Source: Actinomycetes bacterium
GTDB taxonomy: Bacteria; Actinomycetota; Actinomycetes; Propionibacteriales; Propionibacteriaceae
NCBI GenBank assembly: GCA_023460935.1
Contig: JAEWOI010000020.1
Span: 1 to 64,000, forward strand
DNA length: 64,000 bases
Direction of reading: 5' to 3'
Shown here: positions 1 through 9,453 of the stretch, piece after piece
Layout of the letters: the number at the start of each line of letters is the position of its first letter
Numbering within the stretch: position 1 is the first letter of the stretch
Translations under genes and position numbers: made by a program
Notes under the pieces: model-generated
The model's input: only the letters and a program-made list of their open reading frames with translations
What the model was told of the DNA's origin: nothing
Database searches by the model: none

Positions 1-72
1 CCCAGCCCAGAAACGCCCCCGGATCTCCTCGCCCATCCGGCCACCCCTGGGGCGGCCCGTCCTCCCAGCCAT
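1..72 (-). CDS. IS30-like transposase, N-terminal fragment cut by the window edge
   Basis: On the minus strand an ATG at 70-72 is preceded by a strong GGAGG ribosome-binding site and opens a 24-codon reading frame that runs off the window. The peptide begins MAGRTGRPRGGRMGEEIRGR and continues FWAG. This Arg/Gly-rich start followed by an E-I-R-x-R-F-W motif is what I associate with actinobacterial IS30-family transposases, just ahead of their N-terminal helix-turn-helix. Only the N-terminus is visible, so integrity and family cannot be proven. The sequence upstream of the ATG looks like an IS end, which supports the call. A different DNA-binding protein is the main alternative. Confidence 0.55.
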   Translation of the reverse strand, partial: MAGRTGRPRGGRMGEEIRGRFWAG

Positions 73-112
73 CGCAACCTCCTACATCCGGTGTTGCGAC
101 CACCACTAGAGC
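1..112 (-). mobile_element. End of an IS30-family-like insertion sequence (partial)
   Basis: The transposase fragment is preceded on its own strand by a short leader carrying the stretch GGTGTTGCGACCACCACTAG (about 91-110 on plus). It resembles the GTGTTGC...GACCACT type of terminal inverted repeat seen on IS30 elements. The other end lies outside the window, so neither target duplication nor true boundary can be confirmed; 112 is an estimate. Confidence 0.4.
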
Positions 113-115
113 CCA

Positions 116-152
116 CCCCCGAAATTACGGGGGCGAACGTGAGTTTCGGGGG
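116..152. repeat. Imperfect inverted repeat next to the IS end
   Basis: CCCCCGAAA (116-124) pairs with TTTCGGGGG (144-152), with 19 bases between the arms. It sits between the IS-like end and the 3' end of yjjW. It could act as a terminator for yjjW, which is transcribed towards it, or be part of the IS insertion site. No U-tract follows in the yjjW direction. Confidence 0.45.
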
Positions 153-179
153 CGTCCGTCCGCCGGCGCGGCGGGAGCG

Positions 180-1061
180 CTAGACGAGGACGAGGTCGAA
201 GTCGGCCACGGAGCGCAGCACGTCGGCGTAGTGCGCGCGTTCGGCAGCGGACGGCTCGCGCAGGGGCACGGGCGACGGGCGGACGCCGTGGGCGCGGTAG
301 CCGATCACCTTCACCCGCATCCGGGGGTCGACGGCCGCCAGCCAGGCCCCGGTGGCGGCCAGCAGTTCGTCCGCGTCATTCAGCCCGGCCACCACCAGCA
401 GCCGCACCTCGTGGAGCTTCCCGCGGGCGGCCAGCAGCCGGACGCTGTCCAGCACCCGGGTGTTGGAGGCGTGCGTCAGTTGCCGGTGGATGCGGTCGTC
501 GAAGCACTTCAGGTCGATCATGGCCGCGTCCAGCACCGGGTCGAGCAGGTCCCAGTCGGCCGGATCGGTGTCACCGTTGCTGTCCACGAAGCAGGTCAGC
601 CGGGGGAACTCAGCGCGGACCGCCGTGAACAGGGCCCGGACGAAGGCAGCCTGCTGCGTCGCCTCGCCGCCGGAGACTGTCACACCCGAGAGGAACGGCT
701 CGGCCCTGCGGATCCGCTCCAGCACCTCGGCCACGGCCAGCGTCCGGGCCTTCGGAGTGGAGTCGTAGGGGCAGACCGCGATGCAGGTCTCGCTGCCCCC
801 GCAGGCGACGGCGTCCCACACCACCTTCCCGGCTGCGTCCACCCCCAGCGCGCCGGACGGGCACGCGTCCACGCACTCGCGACAGTCGATGCAGGGGTTG
901 ATCGTGTACGGGTTGTGGCAGGCGAGGCAGTCGAAGTTGCAGCCCTGGGTGAACACGACGAAGCGGTTGCCCGGGCCGTCGACCGCGGAGAACTCCAGAA
1001 AGCCGGTGACCAGGCCGGTGGTTGCGGACGGCCCCTCGGAACGCGCTCGCTCGGTCCTCAC
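180..1061 (-). CDS. yjjW: YjjW-family glycyl radical enzyme activase
   Basis: Radical SAM activase of 293 residues that would install the glycyl radical on the adjacent YjjI protein, using S-adenosylmethionine and a [4Fe-4S] cluster in the cytoplasm. The cluster motif C41-x3-C45-x2-C48 is visible, followed by a ferredoxin-like insert rich in cysteines (C57, C60, C63, C67 and C87, C93, C97). Such an insert is typical of glycyl radical activases with auxiliary clusters. VSGGEAT further on is the usual SAM-binding GGE segment. The GTG start at 1061 has a GAGGAG site a few bases upstream and lies 9 bp after the yjjI stop, so the pair is one operon. The gene order (enzyme then activase) and the ferredoxin insert fit YjjW better than PflA. 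Confidence 0.88.
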   Translation of the reverse strand: MRTERARSEGPSATTGLVTGFLEFSAVDGPGNRFVVFTQGCNFDCLACHNPYTINPCIDCRECVDACPSGALGVDAAGKVVWDAVACGGSETCIAVCPYDSTPKARTLAVAEVLERIRRAEPFLSGVTVSGGEATQQAAFVRALFTAVRAEFPRLTCFVDSNGDTDPADWDLLDPVLDAAMIDLKCFDDRIHRQLTHASNTRVLDSVRLLAARGKLHEVRLLVVAGLNDADELLAATGAWLAAVDPRMRVKVIGYRAHGVRPSPVPLREPSAAERAHYADVLRSVADFDLVLV

Positions 1062-1070
1062 GAGCGCTCC

Positions 1071-2618
1071 TCAGGCACCGTTCGGGCTCAGCTCTGCGGC
1101 CAGCACGCGCTTGACGGCCCTGGTGGTGACGGTGTGGTTGACCTCCGCCGTGGCCGCGAGGTAGTCGCTGGAGTGCCGGGCGCCGTGCTCGGCGATGCCC
1201 ACCAGGTCGCTCTTGCGCACCAGGTAGCCGGTGATCCGGATGAAGTCGTTGTCCGCGAGGTTGAACGTGAAGTCGCGCATGCCGACAGCCAGCGCGCCAC
1301 GGATGACGTCCACCATGGCCCGCGGGTTGGCGCGGACGGTCTCGTCCACGTGGAAGATGTCGGAGATGCCGGCGTCGAACAGCTCGTGGTGCGGGGCGCA
1401 GGCCGCGATGTGCTGCAGCAGGCCGGGCTCGTCACCGATCGGGATCCTGGTGCCGGCGGTGGCGTCCAGGTCCAGGTCGATGCCGCTCTGGCTGTGCAGG
1501 TAGGCGAACCCGCGCCCGCCCTCGGAGTAGGGCAGCGGCCGCGCAGCGACCAGTTCTGCGATCCGCCTGGTGATCCGGTAGGAGGCCTGGTTGGCGCGGT
1601 CGTCGTGGCCGTAGCGGGCGTCCACGCCCTCGCGGGCCATCAGCTCGTTGACGCACTCCGCCAGGCCGAAGATGCCGAACATCAGGGAGAAGCGGTCCAG
1701 GTCGATCAGCCCCTCGGTGGCGAGGAAGCTGGACTCGAAGAAGCCCTGGTCCTCCACCAGCGACCGGATCCGCGCCTCGCCGAGTTCTGCGGTGAGCTCC
1801 ACCCAGTGGGGCAGTGCCTCGGCGCAGAACGACTCCAGCCCGCCGGCGTGACGGGCCACTGCGCGGGCCAGATTGAGCCGCACCAGGCTGTGCGCGCCGC
1901 CACGGGTCTTGAGCGAGTTGTAGCAGCTCACCACCGCGTACTCCTCGCCGTGGTCGGCCACCATCATCGGGTGGTTGGCGAAGTGCGGCTTGCCGGTGAC
2001 GAACACCGTCTCCACGGCGTCCCGCACCAGGTCGTCCGGCGTTCCCGGTGAGACCTTGAGGGTGAGGTTCGGCACCACCTGCCGCAGCGACCGCTCGACC
2101 CGCAGGATCGAGCGCACCACCCGGCCGTCACCCGGCCCGACGTTGGCGTGGACGAAGGCGTCCGGCAGCATCCGGTCGAGCTGGACCCAGAAGCGGCGCA
2201 GCTTCGCGTCCAGTTCCGCGTCGGCCAGGTCGGCCGGGACGAACGGCTCCAGCAACGCGTCCAGGTCGCCGAGGTAGACCGGGTAGGTGGTGACCGACGG
2301 CACCTGGCTGTACAGGATGGTCAGGAACGACAGCGCGTCGTCCAGTGTGGTTGGCGGCTCCAGCTCGAGGTGGGCCACCCCTTGGCGCAGCGCCTTGGCG
2401 TAGTCGGGCAGGACGTAGCGGGGGGCGAAGGGCCGGTTGCCCTCGTACATGTCGCAGATCACCCGCGCGGCCAGCGCCTCGGCGCAGAGCGGGGACAGCT
2501 CGGGGTAGGGCAGGGCCGTGGTGGCGAGGGCGGCGAGCCGCCGCAGCTTCTGGTCGTAACCCAGCGCACGGCTGGTCACCAGCGCTTCGGCATCGACGGC
2601 GAACGGCTGTATCTCCAC
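1071..2618 (-). CDS. yjjI: YjjI-family glycyl radical enzyme
   Basis: 515-residue glycyl radical enzyme, much shorter than pyruvate formate-lyase or the diol dehydratases (about 750-850) and matching the YjjI family. The C-terminal radical loop reads RITGY, with the radical glycine at about G464. A buried cysteine in the segment SCYNSLKTRGG (C232) is the expected thiyl-radical residue. The substrate is not established for this family. The enzyme is inactivated by oxygen when activated, so it implies anaerobic or microaerobic growth. It is first in an operon with its activase and is divergent from a nucleoside uptake and deamination operon. In Escherichia coli the same pair sits beside the deo nucleoside-catabolism genes, so a role in nucleoside-derived sugar or base breakdown is a reasonable inference. 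Confidence 0.88.
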   Translation of the reverse strand: MEIQPFAVDAEALVTSRALGYDQKLRRLAALATTALPYPELSPLCAEALAARVICDMYEGNRPFAPRYVLPDYAKALRQGVAHLELEPPTTLDDALSFLTILYSQVPSVTTYPVYLGDLDALLEPFVPADLADAELDAKLRRFWVQLDRMLPDAFVHANVGPGDGRVVRSILRVERSLRQVVPNLTLKVSPGTPDDLVRDAVETVFVTGKPHFANHPMMVADHGEEYAVVSCYNSLKTRGGAHSLVRLNLARAVARHAGGLESFCAEALPHWVELTAELGEARIRSLVEDQGFFESSFLATEGLIDLDRFSLMFGIFGLAECVNELMAREGVDARYGHDDRANQASYRITRRIAELVAARPLPYSEGGRGFAYLHSQSGIDLDLDATAGTRIPIGDEPGLLQHIAACAPHHELFDAGISDIFHVDETVRANPRAMVDVIRGALAVGMRDFTFNLADNDFIRITGYLVRKSDLVGIAEHGARHSSDYLAATAEVNHTVTTRAVKRVLAAELSPNGA

Positions 2619-2770
2619 CTCCCGATCCTATCGGTCCCCGACGGCGCACCTTACTTTTAGATAACGGTTCGTCACATGCCACCGCGGGCGTGACGAAGGG
2701 GTGCGCCGGGCCACTAGAGTCAACCCGGTGGGCGTGTTATCCCTCGCCCGAGAATTCAAAAGGAGACACC
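2619..2770. promoter_or_regulatory. Divergent control region of yjjI-yjjW and the nucleoside transporter, with a candidate operator
   Basis: The 152-bp gap separates two divergent operons. It holds an inverted repeat TTCGTCAC (2668-2675) / GTGACGAA (2690-2697) with a 14-base spacer, and an AT-rich stretch TTACTTTTAGATAACG (2651-2666) that is unusual in this GC-rich background. The AAAAGGAG ribosome-binding site for the plus-strand gene starts near 2758. The repeat is a candidate binding site for a regulator acting on both operons; no regulator gene is adjacent. Confidence 0.4.
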
Positions 2771-3829
2771 GTGCGACAGGTGATCAAGATCGCTATCGCG
2801 GCGACAACCGCCGCCCTGACCCTCACTGCGTGTGCCAGTGGCGGCACCACCCCCGCTGCCAGCGGCGGCGCGAGTTCCGCTCCCAGCTCCGAAGCCCCTG
2901 CGATCAAGGTCGGCATGGCCTACGACGTCGGCGGCCGTGGTGACCAGTCCTTCAACGACTCCGCCGCCGCCGGCCTCGACAAGGCTGCCGCCGAGTTCGG
3001 CGTTGAGACCCAGGAGGCCTCGGCCACCAACGGTGAGGCCGAGTCGGCCCGCGAGGAGCGGCTCAACCAGCTGATCGACGCCGGCTACAACAACATCGTC
3101 GCGGTGGGCTTCGCCTACGCCGGTGCGGTCGGCAAGGTCGCCAAGGAGAACCCCGACGTCAACTTCGCGATCGTCGACGACGCCTCCGAGGCCTCGACCG
3201 GCGACAACATCATGAACATCACCTTCGCCGAGCACGAGGGCTCCTTCCTGGTGGGTGCCGCGGCCGCGCTGAAGAGCGAGTCCGGCCACATCGGCTTCGT
3301 CGGTGGCGTCGAGACCGACCTGATCAAGAAGTTCGAGGCGGGCTACGTCGCGGGCGCCAAGGCCGTCAAGTCCGACATCAAGATCGACTCCAAGTACCTC
3401 ACCCAGCCGCCGGACTTCAGCGGCTTCAACTCCGTTGACAAGGGCAAGGCCGCTGCCGAGGGCATGTACCAGGCCGGCGCCGACGTGGTCTACCACGCTG
3501 CCGGCGGCTCCGGCGGCGGCGTGTTCACCGCGGCCAAGGCGGCCAAGAAGTGGGCCATCGGCGTCGACTCCGACCAGGCCAAGACCGCTGCAGCCGACGT
3601 GCAGGACGTCATCATCACCTCGATGATCAAGCGCGTCGACACCGGCGTCTACACCTTCATCAAGTCGGTGCACGACGGCGCGTTCAAGGGCGGCAACACC
3701 GTCTTCGACCTCAAGGCCGACGGCGTGGGCTACTCCACCACCGGTGGCAAGATCGACGACATCGTGAGCAAGCTCGACGAGTACAAGCAGCAGATCATCG
3801 ACGGCTCGATCACCGTTCCGGAGAAGTGA
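2771..3829 (+). CDS. BMP-family nucleoside-binding lipoprotein of an ABC transporter
   Basis: 352-residue substrate-binding lipoprotein of the basic membrane protein / Med family (BmpA, PnrA, BMP type). A signal peptide ends in the lipobox LTAC with the lipidated Cys at position 21. It is followed by a Ser/Ala/Gly/Thr linker and then the periplasmic-binding fold, including GMAYDVGGRGDQSFNDSA and GVDSDQAKT segments typical of nucleoside binders. The GTG start at 2771 is set by an AAAGGAG site five bases upstream; the frame is open further upstream but without signal-peptide character. Family members studied bind purine and pyrimidine nucleosides. The downstream ATPase, two permeases, cytidine deaminase and adenosine deaminase agree with that. 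A strong hairpin follows the gene, so this protein may be expressed above the rest of the operon. Confidence 0.9.
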   Translation: MRQVIKIAIAATTAALTLTACASGGTTPAASGGASSAPSSEAPAIKVGMAYDVGGRGDQSFNDSAAAGLDKAAAEFGVETQEASATNGEAESAREERLNQLIDAGYNNIVAVGFAYAGAVGKVAKENPDVNFAIVDDASEASTGDNIMNITFAEHEGSFLVGAAAALKSESGHIGFVGGVETDLIKKFEAGYVAGAKAVKSDIKIDSKYLTQPPDFSGFNSVDKGKAAAEGMYQAGADVVYHAAGGSGGGVFTAAKAAKKWAIGVDSDQAKTAAADVQDVIITSMIKRVDTGVYTFIKSVHDGAFKGGNTVFDLKADGVGYSTTGGKIDDIVSKLDEYKQQIIDGSITVPEK

Positions 3830-3862
3830 CTGCGCGGCTGACTGCCGACCAGGGCTGAACCA

Positions 3863-3904
3863 CCCCGGCCCGGGCGACCCAGGTCGCCCGGGCCGGGGCT
3901 TTTG
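3863..3904 (+). terminator. Perfect 17-bp stem hairpin after the binding-protein gene
   Basis: Bases 3863-3879 and 3882-3898 are exact reverse complements around a 2-base CA centre, followed by CTTTTG. It lies 33 bp after the stop of the binding-protein gene and 83 bp before the ATPase start. It is either an intrinsic terminator with partial read-through or a 3' stabiliser of the upstream message, giving excess binding protein over the membrane components. Confidence 0.75.
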
Positions 3905-3987
3905 CCACTAGAGTTCCAGAGCGGACGCGAGGGGGCCTGTCGCCGCACTGGCGCCCGGTTCGCCAGATCGCGACTAGGAGTGTGCTC

Positions 3988-5549
<1,562 letters not shown>

Positions 5550-5553
<4 letters not shown>

Positions 5554-6665
5554 CCCGCGTGGACATCCGCAAGGTGGGCCTGGCGCTGGCTGCGCCGCTC
5601 CTGGCCATCGTCGTGGCACTGATTCTGACCACGCTGATCCTGCTGGCCGCGGGCGACCCGGTGCTCCAGGTGTGGCAGGTGCTGTTCCGGGCGCCGCTGC
5701 CCCGCCAGCTGGTGGCGATCGTCAACGAGGCGACGGTGCTCTACCTGTCCGCGGTGGCCGTGGCCATCGGCTTCCGGATGAACCTGTTCAACATCGGCGT
5801 CGACGGCCAGTACCGGATCGCGTCCTTCGCCGCGGCGGTGTTCGCCGGCGCGCACTTCCTGCCCGGCTGGCTGAACATCATCGTGGCGATCCTGGTGGCG
5901 ATGGCCACCGGTGCGATCTGGGCCGGCATCGCGGGGATCCTGAAGGTGGGCCGGGGCGTCAGCGAGGTGATCAGCACGATCATGCTGAACTACATCGCGA
6001 CCTACCTGGTGGCCTACCTGCTCAAGATGGCCGCAGTGAAGGTGGAGGGCAGCAACGCCACCAACACCCGCATCCTCGCCGAGGACTCCAGGGTGCCGGG
6101 CATCAACCTGGAGAACCTCCTCGGCACCGGCCGCGAGGTGTACGGCCTGATCTTCCTCGCGATCCTGGTGGGAGTGGTCTACTGGTTCGGCCTCGGCAAG
6201 ACCCGGTTCGGTTTCGACCTGCGGGCCACCGGCCAGTCGGAGACCGCAGCAGTGGCCAGCGGCGTCAACGTCAAGCGCATGGTGGTCACGTCGATGATGC
6301 TCTCCGGGGCTGCCGCCGGCCTGGTGGGCATGCCGCTGCTGTTCGGCCAGGACTACGCCTACGGCGACACCGTGCAGGCCGGCCTCGGTTTCGCCGGCAT
6401 CGCGGTCGCCCTGCTCGGCCGCAACAACCCCATCGGCATGGCCTTCTCGGCGCTGCTGTGGGGCTACCTGAACCAGCTCAGCAACGGCCTGCAGATCAGC
6501 GCCGGGGTCTCGGACCGGCTGGTGCTGATCATCCAGGGCATCATCGTGCTCTCGGTCGTGATCGCCTACGAGCTGGTCCGCCGGGCCGGCCAGCGGATGG
6601 AGCGGCGGCGGGTGGCCAGCGAACTGGCCAAACCGGCGCCCAAGGCCGAGGAGGTGGCGGCATGA
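5550..6665 (+). CDS. Nucleoside ABC transporter permease 1
   Basis: 371-residue inner-membrane permease of the BPD_transp_2 (branched-chain amino acid / ribose type) family. It has about eight to ten hydrophobic segments and the family segment RATGQSETAAVASGVNVKR near two-thirds of the length, the usual coupling loop contacting the ATPase. EVISTIMLNYIATYLV is a conserved membrane segment of nucleoside permeases. It overlaps the ATPase by 4 bp and the second permease by 4 bp, so the three are translationally coupled. The charged C-terminal tail is cytoplasmic. Confidence 0.88.
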
Positions 6666-7933
6666 GCGCAGCAGTCCAGTCCCCGATCCACGCCCCTGAG
6701 GTGCCGGTGCGCGCCACCGGACGGCCGCGCTGGTACTGGCCCGCCCTGATCGGCGGCTCGCTGCTGGTGATCGCCACGATCCGGGTGCTCACCGGCGCCC
6801 ACGACATCGACTCCTCCGGGGCGCTGGCCGCTGCCATCGGGTTGGCCATGCCGCTGGCCCTGGCCGGCCTCGGCGGCCTGTGGTCGGAGCGTTCCGGCGT
6901 GGTCAACATCGGCCTGGAGGGCATGATGATCCTCGGCACCTGGGGGGCGGCCTTCTTCGGCTTCCACTACGGGCCGTGGGCAGGCATCCTCGGCGCGGTG
7001 GTGCTGGGCGTGGTCGGCGGTGCCATCCACGCGCTGGCGACCGTCGTGTTCGGCGTCGACCACATCGTCTCCGGCGTGGCGATGAACCTGCTCGGTGCCG
7101 GCGCCGGCGCCTACCTGGCCGTCCGTACGTTCACCGGGCTGCCCGGCGGCGGCCCGACGCAGTCCCCGCCGCTGGCCCAGCTGCCGTTCCTCTCCGTCCC
7201 AGGCCTGGGTGACTGGCTGCTGCAGCTCGAGCAGTCCCGCACCTGGCTGGTGGCCGACCTGGCCGGCATCCTGCGGGCACTGACCACCAACGTCAACGTG
7301 CTCACCGTGATCGCTGTGGCGCTGCTCGTGCTGTCGTGGTGGCTGCTGTGGCGCACCCCGTTCGGCCTGCGGCTGCGCTCCTGCGGCGAGGCGCCGCAGG
7401 CTGCGGAGACCCTCGGTGTGAACGTGCTCCGCTACAAGTTCCTCGCAGTGCTGGTCTCCGGCGGGCTGGCGGGGCTCGCCGGCGGCTTCCTTGTGCTGGT
7501 CGCCTCGAACCTCTACCGCGAGGGCCAGACGGCCGGCCGGGGCTACATCGGCCTGGCCGCGATGATCTTCGGCAACTGGCGACCCGGCGGCCTGGCCGCC
7601 GGCGCGATGCTCTTCGGCTATGCGGACGCTGTGCAGCTGCGCGGCCGCGGTGATGTCGTGCACGCCTACCTGCTGCCGATCGGGCTGCTGCTGCTCGCCT
7701 GGGGCGTGTGGCAGCTGTGGCGCCGGGCTCACGGCAAGCCGTTCGCCGGGGTGCTGCGGATCGTGCTCGCTGTGGGCGTGCTGCTGTGGTACGCCTTCAC
7801 CAATGAGGTGCCGGCCGAGTTCACGAACATGACCCCCTACATCGCAACGTTGCTGGTGCTGGCGTTGTCAGCCCAACGATTGCGGATGCCGGCCGCGGAC
7901 GGGCAGGTCTACCGAAAGGGCGAAGCCACCTGA
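6662..7933 (+). CDS. Nucleoside ABC transporter permease 2
   Basis: 423-residue BPD_transp_2-family membrane protein, partner of permease 1. SERSGVVNIGLEGMMILG near residues 75-92 is the hallmark of this second nucleoside permease, and RSCGEAPQAAETLGVNVLRYK is its coupling loop. Roughly ten membrane segments are visible, with two extra C-terminal hydrophobic stretches after residue 340 (LLPIGLLLLAWGVWQLW and the terminal segment), making it a little longer than many homologues. The start overlaps permease 1 (ATGA) and the stop TGA overlaps the cytidine deaminase ATG. Confidence 0.88.
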   Translation: MSAAVQSPIHAPEVPVRATGRPRWYWPALIGGSLLVIATIRVLTGAHDIDSSGALAAAIGLAMPLALAGLGGLWSERSGVVNIGLEGMMILGTWGAAFFGFHYGPWAGILGAVVLGVVGGAIHALATVVFGVDHIVSGVAMNLLGAGAGAYLAVRTFTGLPGGGPTQSPPLAQLPFLSVPGLGDWLLQLEQSRTWLVADLAGILRALTTNVNVLTVIAVALLVLSWWLLWRTPFGLRLRSCGEAPQAAETLGVNVLRYKFLAVLVSGGLAGLAGGFLVLVASNLYREGQTAGRGYIGLAAMIFGNWRPGGLAAGAMLFGYADAVQLRGRGDVVHAYLLPIGLLLLAWGVWQLWRRAHGKPFAGVLRIVLAVGVLLWYAFTNEVPAEFTNMTPYIATLLVLALSAQRLRMPAADGQVYRKGEAT

Positions 7934-8337
7934 TGGACATCGACTGGGAGCTGCTGCGCGCCCGCGCCCGGGAACTCACCGGGCGGGCCTACGCGCCGTA
8001 CTCGCGCTTCGCTGTCGGCGCGGCGGCCCTGGTGGACGACGGCAGGGTGGTGGCCGGCTGCAACGTGGAGAACGCTGCCTACGGGGTGGCGCTGTGCGCG
8101 GAATGCGGCCTGATCAGCGACCTCGTGGCCGGCGGCGGTGGCCGGCTGGTCGCCTTCTCCTGCGCGAACGCGCTGGGTGAGCGGCTGATGCCCTGCGGCC
8201 GGTGCCGGCAGCTGCTGTGGGAGCACGGCGGGCCGGAGCTGCTGGTGGACAGCCCTGCAGGGGTGGTGCCGATGGCCCAGGTGCTGCCCCAGGCCTTCGA
8301 CGTGCACAACCTGGACGAGGTCAGCGGGGAACGCTGA
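7933..8337 (+). CDS. cdd: Cytidine deaminase
   Basis: 134-residue homotetrameric-type cytidine deaminase converting cytidine and deoxycytidine to uridine and deoxyuridine. The zinc site is seen as CAE (Cys ligand plus catalytic Glu) in VALCAECGL and the later MPCGRC pair of Cys ligands. The N-terminal RAYAPYSRFAVGAA and CNVENAAYG segments are family signatures for nucleoside binding. Length is typical. It is translationally coupled to the transporter upstream and to adenosine deaminase downstream, so imported nucleosides would be deaminated at once. Confidence 0.95.
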   Translation: MDIDWELLRARARELTGRAYAPYSRFAVGAAALVDDGRVVAGCNVENAAYGVALCAECGLISDLVAGGGGRLVAFSCANALGERLMPCGRCRQLLWEHGGPELLVDSPAGVVPMAQVLPQAFDVHNLDEVSGER

Positions 8338-9407
8338 TGGCCGTCCCGATCGAAACCTGCCGCCGGCTGCCGAAGGTGGCTCTGCACGACCACCTGGACG
8401 GGGGCCTGCGGCCGGCGACGATCGCTGCGGAGGCTGCAGCGATCGGGCACACCCTGCCGGTGACCGAGCCGGCGCAGCTGGGGGAGTGGTTCTACGCAGC
8501 GGCCGATTCCGGCTCGCTGGTGCGCTACCTGGAGACCTTCGACCACACGATCGCTGTGATGCAGACCCGTGACCAGCTGCGCCGGGTCGCGCGGGAGTTC
8601 GTTGAGGACCAGGCCGCGGACGGAGTGGTCTACGCCGAGGCCCGCTGGGCGCCGGAGCAACACCTGGCGCGCGGGCTCACCCTCGCCGAGGCCGTGGAGG
8701 CGGTGCGCGACGGGCTGGCCGAGGGCATGGCCGGCTGCGCCGCTGCGGGCCGGCCGATCATCGCCCAGCAGATCCTCACCTCGATGCGCCACGGTGCGCC
8801 AACCACCCAGATCGCAGAGCTGGCAGTGGCCTACCGCAACGACTCCGTGTGCGGCTTCGACATCGCCGGGGCCGAGGACGGCTACCCGCCCAGCCGCTTC
8901 TCAGCAGCCTTCGACTACCTCAAGCGGCACAACTTCGAGTTCACGATCCACGCCGGCGAGGCGTTCGGGCTGCCGTCGATCTGGGAGGCGGTGCAGCTGT
9001 GCGGGGCGTCCCGGCTGGGCCACGGCGTGCGGCTGGCCGACGACATCGCACCCGATGGCACCCTCGGTGACCTCGCCGGCTACGTCCGCGACCGCAGGAT
9101 CCCGCTGGAGCTGTGCCCGTCGTCGAACCTGCAGACGGGCATCGCCAAGCGCATCGAGGACCATCCCTTCGGCCTGCTGGCGAGGCTGCAGTTCCGCGTG
9201 ACCGTCAGCTGCGACAACCGGCTGATGAGCCGCACCACGCTGAGCCGCGAATTCGCGCTGCTCAGCGAGGCGTTCGGCTACGAGCTGGAAGACCTCCAGC
9301 GGTTCACGATCAACGCTGCCAAGAGCGCCTTCCTTGCCTTCGACCGGCGCCTGGAGCTGATCGACCGGATCAAGGCCGGCTTCGCCGCGGTGGCGGCGGC
9401 CGGCTGA
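8337..9407 (+). CDS. add: Adenosine deaminase
   Basis: 356-residue metal-dependent amidohydrolase converting adenosine or deoxyadenosine to inosine or deoxyinosine. The HDHLDGG metal-binding motif near residue 18, the HAGEAFG segment carrying ligand and catalytic residues, and CPSSNLQT near the C-terminal third all match adenosine deaminase. HDHLDGG, rather than HxHLxGs, is common in actinobacterial enzymes. The ATG at 8337 overlaps the cdd stop by one base (TGATG). It is the last gene of the uptake operon; the GC-rich 46-bp gap before the convergent beta-propeller gene has short complementary CCGGGCC/GGCCCGG stretches that could terminate both. Confidence 0.93.
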   Translation: MAVPIETCRRLPKVALHDHLDGGLRPATIAAEAAAIGHTLPVTEPAQLGEWFYAAADSGSLVRYLETFDHTIAVMQTRDQLRRVAREFVEDQAADGVVYAEARWAPEQHLARGLTLAEAVEAVRDGLAEGMAGCAAAGRPIIAQQILTSMRHGAPTTQIAELAVAYRNDSVCGFDIAGAEDGYPPSRFSAAFDYLKRHNFEFTIHAGEAFGLPSIWEAVQLCGASRLGHGVRLADDIAPDGTLGDLAGYVRDRRIPLELCPSSNLQTGIAKRIEDHPFGLLARLQFRVTVSCDNRLMSRTTLSREFALLSEAFGYELEDLQRFTINAAKSAFLAFDRRLELIDRIKAGFAAVAAAG

Positions 9408-9453
9408 GCCCGCCGGGCCGGACGGCCCGCTGCAGGCCCGGCCGGCCCCCGCG

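Noticed and set aside
231..2051. Long open frame on plus, antisense to yjjW and yjjI
   Set aside because: It has Gly/Arg/His/Gln-rich low-complexity sequence with no domain; it arises from the third-position GC bias of the true minus-strand genes.
2128..2682. Minus-strand frame covering the 5' part of yjjI
   Set aside because: It overlaps the true yjjI frame, and yjjI carries the radical-enzyme motifs.
9408..9453. GC-rich gap between add and the beta-propeller gene considered as a distinct terminator feature
   Set aside because: Only short complementary CCGGGCC/GGCCCGG stretches are visible, without a clean stem or U-tract on either strand.
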